64,000 nt of DNA from CAYWEM01 sp964457225 (lineage in GTDB: Bacteria; Acidobacteriota; Aminicenantia; UBA2199), in contig CAYWEM010000004.1 of the NCBI GenBank assembly GCA_964457225.1, positions 62,001 through 126,000 of the forward strand. The letters run 5' to 3'. The notes beneath the pieces are model-generated. The model made no database searches. It had not been told where the DNA came from and saw only the letters and a list, made by a program, of their open reading frames with translations. Within the stretch, counting starts at the first letter, position 1. Every line of letters begins with the position of its first letter. Of the stretch, positions 42,462 through 50,935 are shown piece by piece. A program made the translations under genes and the position numbers.

Positions 42462-43838
42462 TTGCCGGAGAAATTCAAGATAATGATCGTAGAAGATGAG
42501 GCACTTCCAGGAAAAATAATCAGTTCCACCCTGGAAAAGCACGGTTATGCAGTGACTCTCTTCGGTTTAGCCGAGGAAGCCCTGGTGCACTTCAATTCAG
42601 AGCCGGTTGATTTGGTGTTGCTTGACTGTAAGCTTCCCGGAATGAAAGGTGAAGAACTGTTCGAGCAAATAAGGAAAAGAAACCCCTTGCTTCCTGTTAT
42701 TTTCATGACCGCTTACAGTTCTGTGGAAAAGGCCGTGCAATTACTGAAAAAAGGAGCTTATACTTACCTGATCAAGCCTATCGAAATGGACAAATTGCTT
42801 CATGATATCGGGCTTGCCCTGGAAAAAGTCTCTCTTTTAGCCGAAAACCGCAGATTGCAGGAAGACTTGCAGGAGAAATTCTCATTCGGCCGATACGTTT
42901 TCTCTTCAGAAAAAATGCAGCAGGTGATGAGCATTGTAATGCGGGCAGCCGGATCTTCATCAAATATCTTGATTTCCGGGGAAAGCGGAACTGGAAAAGA
43001 AGTTGTCGCCAACATCATTCACCACTACTCAAGCCGCTGCAGGCAAAAGCTGGTAAAAGTCAACCTGGCGGCAATTCCGGAGACTCTTGTTGAATCAGAA
43101 CTTTTCGGCTCGGTAAGAGGTGCTTTCACCGGAGCCGTGGAAAACCGCACCGGCAGGTTTGCCGAAGCAGATGGCGGAACTATTTTTCTTGATGAAATTG
43201 GAGAGTTGCCGCCAGAAACCCAGGTAAAGCTGCTCAGGGTCATCCAGGAAAGAGAAGTGACTAAGCTCGGCACCAACAAGCCCAGCAAAATTGACATCCG
43301 CCTGATAACCGCAAGCAACAAGGATTTGGCCGGACTGGTCAAAGAGAATAAATTCAGAGAAGATCTCTATTTTCGCCTCAACGTGATAAACATTGAATTA
43401 CCCCCGCTGCGCGATCGACGTGAGGAAATTAAACTACTGGCCGATCTTTTTATAAAAAAAGTTAATCTTCGGGAGAACAAAAACATAAGGGGCCTTACCA
43501 AAGATGCCCTGAATGCTTTGATCAAGTACGACTACCCCGGCAACATTCGCGAATTGGAAAACGTGATTGAGCGGGCAGTTATATTATCGCGAAGTGATAT
43601 TCTTTCCCTGGCGGACCTGCCTCTTCATCTGACCGGCCTGGCCGAAAACGCAGACCATAGCCTGCTGCATGACAACACCCTTCCCTTGCCGGAAAGGATG
43701 AACCTGCTGGAAAAATCAATTATTGTTAATTCCCTGGCTAAAAACAAATTCAATCAATCAAAGACAGCACTTGAACTCGGTTTATCCGAGTCAGGCCTGC
43801 GATATAAAATTCAACAACTACATATAAAAAAGCATTGA
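42462..43838 (+). CDS. Sigma-54-dependent response regulator, NtrC family
   Basis: A three-domain activator of about 458 aa. The receiver has IVEDEA, the phospho-acceptor Asp in VDLVLLDCKLPGMKGEE, Thr in FMTAYSS and Lys in YLIKPIE. The AAA+ domain has GESGTGKE (Walker A), the sigma-54-contacting loop GAFTGA and GGTIFLDEIGELP (Walker B). A Fis-type helix-turn-helix ends the protein (NQSKTALELGLSESGLRYKI). The presence of GAFTGA shows it acts on sigma-54 polymerase. TTG 42462 is 9 nt after GGGGAGG; TTG 42453 touches that site and ATG 42483 is possible. Its probable targets are the divergent promoters at 39.3-39.6 kb, including its own operon. Confidence 0.94.
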   Translation: MPEKFKIMIVEDEALPGKIISSTLEKHGYAVTLFGLAEEALVHFNSEPVDLVLLDCKLPGMKGEELFEQIRKRNPLLPVIFMTAYSSVEKAVQLLKKGAYTYLIKPIEMDKLLHDIGLALEKVSLLAENRRLQEDLQEKFSFGRYVFSSEKMQQVMSIVMRAAGSSSNILISGESGTGKEVVANIIHHYSSRCRQKLVKVNLAAIPETLVESELFGSVRGAFTGAVENRTGRFAEADGGTIFLDEIGELPPETQVKLLRVIQEREVTKLGTNKPSKIDIRLITASNKDLAGLVKENKFREDLYFRLNVINIELPPLRDRREEIKLLADLFIKKVNLRENKNIRGLTKDALNALIKYDYPGNIRELENVIERAVILSRSDILSLADLPLHLTGLAENADHSLLHDNTLPLPERMNLLEKSIIVNSLAKNKFNQSKTALELGLSESGLRYKIQQLHIKKH

Positions 43839-44120
43839 ACTAGTCATGGCAGAGATTGCGTGACTTCCTGATGATGTAAAAACATATACTGCCTTACATT
43901 GGAGTAAAAAGGCTTAAAAGCAGCTATTTTCTTTTGCCACAAGGGCTATTGACTTCATGAGGGATAAAATCGACAATAAAAGTATGAATAACAGGCAACT
44001 CAGGCGAACCGGAACTTGAAAATGCTTTTCTTATCAAAGGCAGCGATTATATCCACTTGTTACGCAACTCTAAATGCGCCGGGTTAATTAAAAATCCCCC
44101 CGGAATCCTGAAGGAGTGAC
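43839..44120. other. Intergenic region before xth
   Basis: The 282-bp gap is AT-rich like the island to its left. I see no gene, no strong hairpin after the regulator gene, and no clear sigma-70 or GG-N10-GC promoter. TTGACT near 43949 with weak -10 candidates is the best promoter guess for xth. It probably marks the right edge of the AT-rich segment. Confidence 0.4.
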
Positions 44121-44891
44121 ATGAAAATCATCAGCTGGAACGTCAACGGTCTGAGGGCGGTTCAGGGCAAGAACGCCCTGGAACCCGTCTGGGCAATGGA
44201 ACCCGACCTCCTCTGCCTGCAGGAGATCAAGGCTCACCCCGAGCAGCTGCCACCCGAACTGCTGCAAAGAAAAGACTACTCGGCCTTTTTCTTTCCGGCC
44301 CTGCGCAAGGGTTACAGCGGCGTCTGCCTCTACACCAGGCTGAGCCCGCTGAACCTGGTCAACGGTATCGGCGACTCCGGCTTCGACCAGGAAGGCCGGG
44401 TACAGATGGCGGAATTCCGGGACTTCTTCCTGGTAAACTGTTACGTGCCCAATGCCCAGCCGGGGCTGGCCAGGCTTGATTTCCGCCTGGCCTTCAACCG
44501 GAGCCTGCAGGAATACATGCTCGGACTGGGGCAAAAAAAACCGGTCATACTCTGCGGCGACCTCAACGTGGCCCACCAGCCGATAGACCTGACCCACCCC
44601 AAGGCCAACGAAAAGAATCCCGGTTACTCACCGGCCGAACGCCGGGCATTTTCGGAATTGCTGGCCGACGGTTACGCGGATATCTTCCGCCGGCTTTATC
44701 CCGAGCGGGTGGCCTATACCTGGTGGTCATTCAGGATGCAGGCCAGGCAGAAAAACATCGGCTGGCGCATCGATTACTTCGTGGCCTCGGAAATCCTGCT
44801 GAACCGGGTCAGGGACCTGCGCATCCACGACCAAGTCTTCGGCAGTGATCACTGCCCGGTGGAACTGGAAACAGAACCGGGACTTCGTTAA
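44121..44891 (+). CDS. xth: Exodeoxyribonuclease III
   Basis: A 256-aa DNA repair enzyme with AP endonuclease and 3'-5' exonuclease activity. The motifs of the ExoIII/APE1 family are all present: MKIISWNVNGLRA, LLCLQEIKA (catalytic Glu), NCYVPNAQPGLARLDFR, ILCGDLNVAHQPIDL (Asp and Asn), TWWSFR, GWRIDYF and GSDHCPVELE (Asp-His). GAAGGAG lies 5 nt upstream of the ATG. It stands alone before dnaE, which has its own promoter. Confidence 0.95.
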   Translation: MKIISWNVNGLRAVQGKNALEPVWAMEPDLLCLQEIKAHPEQLPPELLQRKDYSAFFFPALRKGYSGVCLYTRLSPLNLVNGIGDSGFDQEGRVQMAEFRDFFLVNCYVPNAQPGLARLDFRLAFNRSLQEYMLGLGQKKPVILCGDLNVAHQPIDLTHPKANEKNPGYSPAERRAFSELLADGYADIFRRLYPERVAYTWWSFRMQARQKNIGWRIDYFVASEILLNRVRDLRIHDQVFGSDHCPVELETEPGLR

Positions 44892-44950
44892 GCACAACGA
44901 CAGGACGGACCGCGGGCTGAATCACGTCCGGCAGGCCGGGTGATCCTGCC

Positions 44951-44979
44951 TTGAGCTGCCCGGTTCTATCTGCTAAAAT
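44951..44979 (+). promoter_or_regulatory. Promoter of dnaE
   Basis: TTGAGC (44951-44956), a 17-bp spacer and TAAAAT (44974-44979), 75 bp upstream of the dnaE start codon. Confidence 0.65.
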
Positions 44980-45054
44980 GAACACTGAGAGAACGGCGGT
45001 TCAGCCTGCTGTTAAAGCGGCGACTTCCGTTGAAGAGAAAAAGGGAGCAAGCTT

Positions 45055-48000
45055 TTGCCGAAGAGTTTCATTCACCTGCACACTCATTCCGAGTACAGCC
45101 TGCTCGATTCCTGTCTGAAGGTCGAAGACCTGGTACGCCGGGCCAAGGAAAACCTGATGCCGGCCGTGGCCTTGACCGATCACGGCTCCATACTGGGAGC
45201 GGTCGGCTTCTACAAGAAAGCCCGGGATTGCGATATCAAGCCGATTATCGGAGCCGAAATGTACCTGGCTCCCGATTCACGCTTCAGCAAGCCTGACAAG
45301 CGCGAGGGTGACCCCACTTATTATCACCTGGTACTGCTTATCAAGAACGAGCAGGGCTACCGCAATCTGTGTGAACTGATCACCCTGTCGTTCCGAGAGG
45401 GTTTTTACCGAAAACCGCGCATAGACAAGGAAATACTGGCCAAGCACCACCAGGGCCTGATCGTGCTTTCCGCCTGTATCCAGGGGGAAATACCCCGCCT
45501 GCTGCTGCGCGGCCGGGAAGAAGCCGCCATGCAGGCCGCAGCCTGGTATCGAGATCTTTTCGGGGATGATTTTTTCCTGGAAATCCAGGATCACGGCCTG
45601 GTCGAACAAAAGCAGGTCAGGCCTGAATTGCTGGACATCGGGCGCCGGCTCTCCATCCCCGTAGTGGCCACCAATGACATTCATTACCTGGACAAGAGCG
45701 ATGCCGATGCCCGGGAAATCCTGATCTGCCTGCAGACCAACAACGTGCTGGCCAACCAGGACCGGCCGATGAAAAAAGAATCCGAGGAAATGTATTTCAA
45801 GCCGATGTCCGAAATGCGTTCCCTGTTCGCCGACTGCCCGGAAGCCCTGGACAACAGCATGGAGATCGCCGCCAGGTGCCATTTCGGCTTTAAATTGAAA
45901 ACCTACTACCTGCCGGATTTCCAGACTCCCGGAAAAATGACGGTGGACGATTACTTCGAAAAAATCTGCCTGGAAAACTTCGAGCAGCTTAAAAGCGTTT
46001 ATTTTAAAAAAGAAAAAAACCTCAAGCACGATGAAAAGGAATACGAAGCCCGGCTGTTGTACGAAATTGAAAAGATCCGGGAAATGGGTTTTCCGGGGTA
46101 TTTCCTGATAGTCTGGGACATCATCCGCTTCGCCCGCGAGTCAGACATCCCGGTCGGCCCGGGCCGCGGTTCGGTGGTCGGCAGCCTGGTCGCCTTTGTC
46201 ATGGGCATCACCACCATTGATCCCCTCAAGTACGACCTGATCTTCGAACGCTTTCTGAACCCGGCCCGGATCTCCATGCCTGACATCGACATCGACTTCG
46301 ACGGGGAACTGCGCAGCCGGGTGATCGACTACATTCACGACAAGTACGGCCGGGAAAACGTCGCCCAGATCATCACCTTCGGAAAGATGAAGGCCAAGCT
46401 GGCCATCCGCGACATCGGCCGGGTACTGGAAATGCCGCTCAAGGAGGTCGATCGCCTGGCCAAGATGATTCCAGACGGCCCCAAAGTCAGCCTGGCCGAT
46501 GAAATCAAGAATAACAGCGACTTGAAAAAAGAAATAAACCTCAAGCCGGAAACCCGCAAGCTGATCGATTACGCTCTAAAACTGGAAAACAACATCCGTC
46601 ACCCGTCGATTCATGCCGCCGGCGTGGTCATCGCCCCGCGCAAACTGACTGAATTCATGCCCCTGTACCGGGCCAAGGAGGATTTGGCCACCCATTTCGA
46701 CAAGGAAGAAGTCGAGGAAATAGGATTGCTGAAACTGGACATTCTCGGCTTGAAAACCTTGACCATTATCAAGAACATTTTGCAGGAGATAGAGGAGAAA
46801 GAAGCCAGGACCATTGACCTGGCGGCCATTGAACTCAACGATCAGAAGGCTTTCCGCATATTCCAGAAAGGTGACAGCGACGGGATATTCCAATTTGAAA
46901 GCGAGGGTATGCGTGAATACCTGAAAAAGACAAAGCCTTCCAGGATAGAAGACCTGATCGTGCTCAACGCACTTTATCGCCCCGGCCCCCTGGAATCGGG
47001 CATGGCTTCCTGTTACGTCAACCGCAAGCTGGGCAAGGAAAAAGTACAGTACCTTTTTTCGGAACTGGAGGAAATCCTCAGCGACACGCTGGGAATAATC
47101 GTCTTCCAGGAACAGGTCATGCAGATCCTGGTGCGCATCGGCGGTTTTTCCATGAGTGAGGCCGATGAAATGCGCAAGGTCATGGGGAAAAAGCGGGAAG
47201 ACCAGATTCCCGCCCTGGAAAAGGAATTCCTGGATCGGGCCGTGAAAAGGGGATATGAAAAAAAGAAAGTCCAGGAACTCTTCGCCCAGATCAAAACCTT
47301 TGCCGGTTACGGCTTCAACAAATCGCACAGCACGGCCTATGCCTACCTGGCTTACCAGACCGCTTATCTCAAGGCCCATTTCCCGGTTTATTTCATGGCC
47401 GCCCACCTGAGCTCGGAAGCCGAAAAAACCGCCCAGGCCTCCAAGCTGATCAAGTACGTCTCGGAAGCCAAGAAAATGGGCATCACCATCCTGGCGCCGG
47501 ATATAAACAAAAGCGGTGAGCTGTTCCGGGTGGAAAGTGAAAAAGCGATCCGTTTCGGCCTGCTGAGCCTGAAAAACGTCGGCGCCGCCGCCGTTTCCTC
47601 GATCATTCAGTCCCGGGAAAAAGACGGTCTTTTTCAGGATTACAACGATTTCATAACCCGGGTGGACCTGACCAAGGTTAACAAAACCGTGCTGGAAAGC
47701 CTGATCAAGGCTGGCGCTTTTGACTCCTTCGCCGTCAGGCGGCGGGTTCTCTTTGAAAGTGTCAGTGAAGTCATCAAGGCCAGCGCCAGCCTGGAAAAAA
47801 AGAACCTTGACCGGCAAAGATCCCTGTTTGCTCCGGGAGAAACGACAATCTCGCTGATCCCCGATGACATGCTCAATTTACCCGAATGGCCTGAAAAAGA
47901 ACTTATCAAGGGTGAAAAGGAAATAGCCTCGCTTTACATCAGTCTCAACCCCCTGGACAAATACGAAAAAGAGCTGCAGCGCCTGACCAATACAACGGTG

Positions 48001-48531
48001 GCCGCCATCCTCAACCGTGAATTCAAGGGAGAAACAGCCAGGCTCGGCGGGGTCATCTTTCAAATCACCGAAAAAAAGTCAAAGAAAGGCGCCTCTTACG
48101 GAGAACTCAATTTTGAGGATCTGAGCGGCCAGATCAAGGTGCTGGTATTCAAGGACAAGTGGGAAGAGCTCCGCCGCCGTGAAATTCAGCTCGATCATCC
48201 CTACCACCTCAGCGCCAGGCTGGGAGACGGCGACAACAGCAGTCTGTACCTGGAAGACCTGGTTGAACTCGATGAAGCCCTGAAAAAGAAAGTCCGAAAG
48301 ATAATGATCACCATTCCCTACAGCCTGATTGAAGGAGATTTCAACGAGCGGCTTCACGCCAAGCTGGAGCGATTTCACGATTCTGTACCCTACCTGATTG
48401 CCATCGTGCGTGACGATGGTTACCGCTACGTGATTCATTCCGAAAGCGGCCAGGGCTTGAAAGCCAATGCCCAGATGAAACGGGACCTGGAAAAACTGTG
48501 CGGCGAAAACACGGTCGAATTCCTTTTTTAA
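45055..48531 (+). CDS. dnaE: DNA polymerase III subunit alpha (DnaE)
   Basis: Replicative C-family polymerase of 1158 aa. The PHP domain opens with SFIHLHTHSEYSLLDS and has ALTDHGSILGAV. The palm contains GPGRGSVVGSLVAF and the catalytic aspartates in PDIDIDFDG. VLNALYRPGPLESGM, GIIVFQEQVMQI and YGFNKSHSTAYAYLAYQ follow. HhH and OB domains (about 1000-1080) complete the usual bacterial DnaE1 length. There is no exonuclease insertion, so this is not PolC. The start is TTG 45055, giving the normal N-terminus, with GGGAGC upstream. Confidence 0.97.
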   Translation: MPKSFIHLHTHSEYSLLDSCLKVEDLVRRAKENLMPAVALTDHGSILGAVGFYKKARDCDIKPIIGAEMYLAPDSRFSKPDKREGDPTYYHLVLLIKNEQGYRNLCELITLSFREGFYRKPRIDKEILAKHHQGLIVLSACIQGEIPRLLLRGREEAAMQAAAWYRDLFGDDFFLEIQDHGLVEQKQVRPELLDIGRRLSIPVVATNDIHYLDKSDADAREILICLQTNNVLANQDRPMKKESEEMYFKPMSEMRSLFADCPEALDNSMEIAARCHFGFKLKTYYLPDFQTPGKMTVDDYFEKICLENFEQLKSVYFKKEKNLKHDEKEYEARLLYEIEKIREMGFPGYFLIVWDIIRFARESDIPVGPGRGSVVGSLVAFVMGITTIDPLKYDLIFERFLNPARISMPDIDIDFDGELRSRVIDYIHDKYGRENVAQIITFGKMKAKLAIRDIGRVLEMPLKEVDRLAKMIPDGPKVSLADEIKNNSDLKKEINLKPETRKLIDYALKLENNIRHPSIHAAGVVIAPRKLTEFMPLYRAKEDLATHFDKEEVEEIGLLKLDILGLKTLTIIKNILQEIEEKEARTIDLAAIELNDQKAFRIFQKGDSDGIFQFESEGMREYLKKTKPSRIEDLIVLNALYRPGPLESGMASCYVNRKLGKEKVQYLFSELEEILSDTLGIIVFQEQVMQILVRIGGFSMSEADEMRKVMGKKREDQIPALEKEFLDRAVKRGYEKKKVQELFAQIKTFAGYGFNKSHSTAYAYLAYQTAYLKAHFPVYFMAAHLSSEAEKTAQASKLIKYVSEAKKMGITILAPDINKSGELFRVESEKAIRFGLLSLKNVGAAAVSSIIQSREKDGLFQDYNDFITRVDLTKVNKTVLESLIKAGAFDSFAVRRRVLFESVSEVIKASASLEKKNLDRQRSLFAPGETTISLIPDDMLNLPEWPEKELIKGEKEIASLYISLNPLDKYEKELQRLTNTTVAAILNREFKGETARLGGVIFQITEKKSKKGASYGELNFEDLSGQIKVLVFKDKWEELRRREIQLDHPYHLSARLGDGDNSSLYLEDLVELDEALKKKVRKIMITIPYSLIEGDFNERLHAKLERFHDSVPYLIAIVRDDGYRYVIHSESGQGLKANAQMKRDLEKLCGENTVEFLF

Positions 48532-48623
48532 CCCCAGCCGTAAAGTCTTGCCACAACGGTCTTTCAGTCGAAAACACGATTCTCTCCCAAGTTTGCCTGT
48601 TAATCCTATCGTATAGTTTTTTG

Positions 48624-48648
48624 GGTAACGTACAATATTTTTCGCACA
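48624..48648 (+). repeat. IS256-type left terminal inverted repeat
   Basis: A 25-bp end beginning GGTAACGTAC and ending TTTTTCGCACA. It differs from the right end at seven positions, all in the outer half. Confidence 0.8.
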
Positions 48649-48661
48649 ATTGGGAAGTGAG

Positions 48662-48729
48662 GTAGTCCTCCAAGCTTTGGAAGTAGATTATACTTCCGGT
48701 TTGGACAAACCTAAGCGAAGGAGGACTAC
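48662..48729 (+). promoter_or_regulatory. Structured leader that can mask the transposase ribosome-binding site
   Basis: GTAGTCCTCC (48662-48671) is perfectly complementary to GGAGGACTAC (48720-48729), which contains the Shine-Dalgarno sequence and touches the ATG at 48730. Two further perfect stems lie between them: GGAAGTA/TACTTCC (48679-48685 with 48691-48697) and GGTTT/AAACC (48698-48702 with 48707-48711). Together they can form a three-way junction that closes off translation initiation. Confidence 0.7.
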
Positions 48730-49959
48730 ATGGAGAAGGATATCAAGGAAGGAGTTAAAAGTGAAGGGGTTTTGCCGAGGCTCATTAAGATTGATGAGCG
48801 GGAGGTTCCATCTCATGTTGATCGTTTGGTGAAGCAGACGGTGGAGGATATGCTCGACGGGATGCTTGAGGAAGAAGCTGACCGTCTGTGCCAGGCTCGG
48901 AGGTATGAGCGGAGTGAAGTTCGCCGGGACACGCGTGCTGGTTACTATAAGCGCAAGTTGCATGTCAAGGCAGGAGAAGTTGAGTTGCGAGTGCCCAAGT
49001 TGCGTCATTTGCCTTTTGAGACGGCCATCATTGAGCGATATCGGCGAAGAGAGTCTTCGGTGGAAGAGGCTTTGATGGAGATGTACCTGGCCGGAGTAAG
49101 CGTGCGCAGGGTTGAAGACATCACGGAAGCGTTATGGGGCACGAGAGTGAGTCCCGGCACCGTGAGTAATCTGAACAAGAAGCTGTACGAGCGTATTGAT
49201 GCCTGGCGGAAGCGTCCTGTTGAAGGCAATCATCCTTATTTATTTCTTGATGGGATATGGTTGAAACGCAGTTGGGGCGGTGAAGTCCGCAATCTTTCGG
49301 TGTTGGTATGCATGGGAGTTGATGAGCACGGCTACCGTGAGGTGTTGGGTGTTGCCGAGGGCGCCAAGGAGGATCATATCAGCTGGCTGGCCTTTTTACG
49401 TGAGATAAAAGCACGAGGTTTGCAAGGCGTTAAGTTGGCTGTATCGGATAAATGCCTTGGTCTGGTTGAAGCTTTGGGCGAGGTTTATCCGGAAGCTCTC
49501 TGGCAGCGATGCACGGTTCATTTTTATCGTAATGTGTTTTCTGTGGTGCCCCACGGCCGCTTAGTTGCCGTGGCAGCTATGTTGAAGGCAATCCATGCCC
49601 AGGAAGATCGCCAGGCTGCCTTGGAAAAGATCAAGCAAGTTGCGGCAAAGTTGAAAGATTTAAAGTTGAACAAGGCCGCCACAATGGTATCAGAGGGAGC
49701 TCATGAAACACTGAGTTATTACAGCTTTCCCCCGACTCACTGGCGACATTTGCGCACCAACAATCCTCTGGAGCGCATAATGAAAGAGATTCGCAGGAGG
49801 ACCAGGGTTGTTGGGAGTTTTCCTGATGGAGAATCAGCTCTAATGCTAGTTGCGGCGCGATTGAGGCATGTGGCGGGCACCCGGTGGGGAACTCGAGTTT
49901 ATATGAATATGCGACATTTAGACACTTACAACGAGGAGGCATCATTGGAGACAGCATGA
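48730..49959 (+). CDS. IS256-family transposase
   Basis: An intact 409-aa DDE transposase of the mutator (Transposase_mut) type. The first catalytic Asp is in LFLDGIWLKRSWGGEVRN (near residue 174), the second in KLAVSDKCLGLVEAL (near 240), and the Glu in TNNPLERIMKEIRRRTRVVG (near 350). The conserved WQRCTVHFYRNV helix region is also present. A strong AAGGAGG ribosome-binding site precedes the ATG but can be masked by the leader. The G/T-rich codon usage differs from the surrounding genes, consistent with a mobile origin. Confidence 0.95.
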   Translation: MEKDIKEGVKSEGVLPRLIKIDEREVPSHVDRLVKQTVEDMLDGMLEEEADRLCQARRYERSEVRRDTRAGYYKRKLHVKAGEVELRVPKLRHLPFETAIIERYRRRESSVEEALMEMYLAGVSVRRVEDITEALWGTRVSPGTVSNLNKKLYERIDAWRKRPVEGNHPYLFLDGIWLKRSWGGEVRNLSVLVCMGVDEHGYREVLGVAEGAKEDHISWLAFLREIKARGLQGVKLAVSDKCLGLVEALGEVYPEALWQRCTVHFYRNVFSVVPHGRLVAVAAMLKAIHAQEDRQAALEKIKQVAAKLKDLKLNKAATMVSEGAHETLSYYSFPPTHWRHLRTNNPLERIMKEIRRRTRVVGSFPDGESALMLVAARLRHVAGTRWGTRVYMNMRHLDTYNEEASLETA

Positions 49960-50092
49960 AAACAAAACAGCGGTCTGGATGTGGAAAAGACAGGCTTGGT
50001 AAAGCTGAAGCTTTCCCAAACCTTTGGATCACGCTCCGCGTGACCCACTTTCCCACATCTCATCATCAGATTAAGGACTACCTCAATCTAAA

Positions 50093-50117
50093 TGTGCGAA
50101 AAATTCTTGACACTACC
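50093..50117 (-). repeat. IS256-type right terminal inverted repeat
   Basis: On the minus strand this 25-bp end begins GGTAGTGTCAAG and ends TTTTTCGCACA, pairing with the left end at 18 of 25 positions. Confidence 0.8.
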
Positions 50118-50279
50118 TTACAGCCAGCGCTTACAAAGCTTGAATACTCACTCAACTCCTTGCGCATTCTCACTCTTGGTGGTAACGTCTTTGTGTAGGT
50201 GGTCATCATGAAATGGTTTTTGGTCAAAACCATGTTTTTGAGCAAAGAATTGCCTGCCTTTTACAGGAATTTCAGGACA
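50118..50279. other. Intergenic region right of the IS element
   Basis: No gene is visible. A 21-bp inverted repeat at 50213-50233 (ATGGTTTT, five bases, AAAACCAT) followed by GTTTTTG is the only structure; it may be a weak terminator for the converging lipoprotein gene. Confidence 0.35.
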
Positions 50280-50768
50280 TTACCATATTTTAGCAGCATA
50301 AACAAAAAGACTGTTATGAAAGACAATATCTTTACCTGGAGCCAATTCGTATAGGCCTTCTTGATCAAACCCTGAAAAAACTCCATCACTCCCGCCGCAA
50401 CCCAACCAGTAGTTATCATTTTTTGATTTGATCAGGTATTCATTGCCCCATGGGTCTAAAGGCAAATACTTTATATAATGAGGCACAAAAATATCACCAT
50501 TGATTTTTTTCAACTCAGTCATTGAATTGACATCGGGGAATTCTCCCCAATCTTCAGCATAGCTGTCTAAAGCAATTCCAATGGTTTTCATATCACTCAT
50601 GGCCGCTCTATACATTTTTCTCAGTTTGCGAGGATTAGCATCATAGTCCTTTGCGTTTTTTTTTGTCAGCTGCGGATTTTTTTCAGCTGTTGTGCTTATC
50701 TTATTTGCAGCACAGCCAAAAGACAAGAACACCAGGGACACCATCAACAAGAAAGCTGTCTTTTTCAT
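50280..50768 (-). CDS. Lipoprotein with a type II secretion pseudopilin (GspG-like) domain
   Basis: A 162-aa protein with a lipoprotein signal (LMVSLVFLSFGC, Cys near residue 19). After a charged linker, DMKTIGIALDSYAEDWGEFPD leads to YLPLDPWGNEYLIKS and WLGCGGSDGVFSGFD. These are the hallmarks of the C-terminal T2SG domain (x-Y-x-x-D-x-G-x-[FY]-P, DPWGxPY, G-x-DG). The pilin-type N-terminal methylation helix is absent, replaced by a lipid anchor, so it is not a normal pseudopilin. The ATG has AGGAGGGGG upstream. A solo outer-membrane or periplasmic lipoprotein role is inferred. Confidence 0.85.
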   Translation of the reverse strand: MKKTAFLLMVSLVFLSFGCAANKISTTAEKNPQLTKKNAKDYDANPRKLRKMYRAAMSDMKTIGIALDSYAEDWGEFPDVNSMTELKKINGDIFVPHYIKYLPLDPWGNEYLIKSKNDNYWLGCGGSDGVFSGFDQEGLYELAPGKDIVFHNSLFVYAAKIW

Positions 50769-50794
50769 CTTCCCCCTCCTTGAATTGTAAAATA

Positions 50795-50824
50795 ACCATA
50801 CATCGCCTTGGGGAATATTGTCAA
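50795..50824 (-). promoter_or_regulatory. Promoter of the pseudopilin-like lipoprotein
   Basis: On the minus strand, a perfect TTGACA (50824-50819), an 18-bp spacer and TATGGT (50800-50795), 26 bp upstream of the ATG. Confidence 0.6.
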
Positions 50825-50935
50825 TTGTTCTTTAAGGCCGCTGGCATCAGTCTGAATATACCGGCAAGGCTTTCAATTAATGCCTTTTCTTTTTATAATC
50901 CAATCAGCTGAAAAAAAATTACGGAGGTGGAAAAC

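Larger units (their letters stand above)
48624..50117 (+). mobile_element. IS256-family insertion sequence (about 1.49 kb)
   Basis: One transposase gene flanked by imperfect 25-bp terminal inverted repeats that begin GGTA and share the inner 11 bases TTTTTCGCACA (18 of 25 positions match). Size and gene fit IS256/mutator-type elements. The 8 bases outside each end (48616-48623 and 50118-50125) do not match, so no target duplication remains. It lies in the gap after dnaE and interrupts no recognisable gene. A 15-base hairpin near 50029-50043 (TCACGC-TCC-GCGTGA) inside the right end may stop transposase transcription. Confidence 0.9.

Noticed and set aside
46576..47817. A 413-codon open frame on the minus strand inside dnaE
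   Set aside because: It lies wholly opposite a highly conserved gene, has low-complexity composition typical of antisense GC-rich frames and no ribosome-binding site.
49884..50198. A 104-codon frame across the right end of the IS element
   Set aside because: It overlaps the transposase end and the terminal repeat, shows no family features and ends in host sequence.
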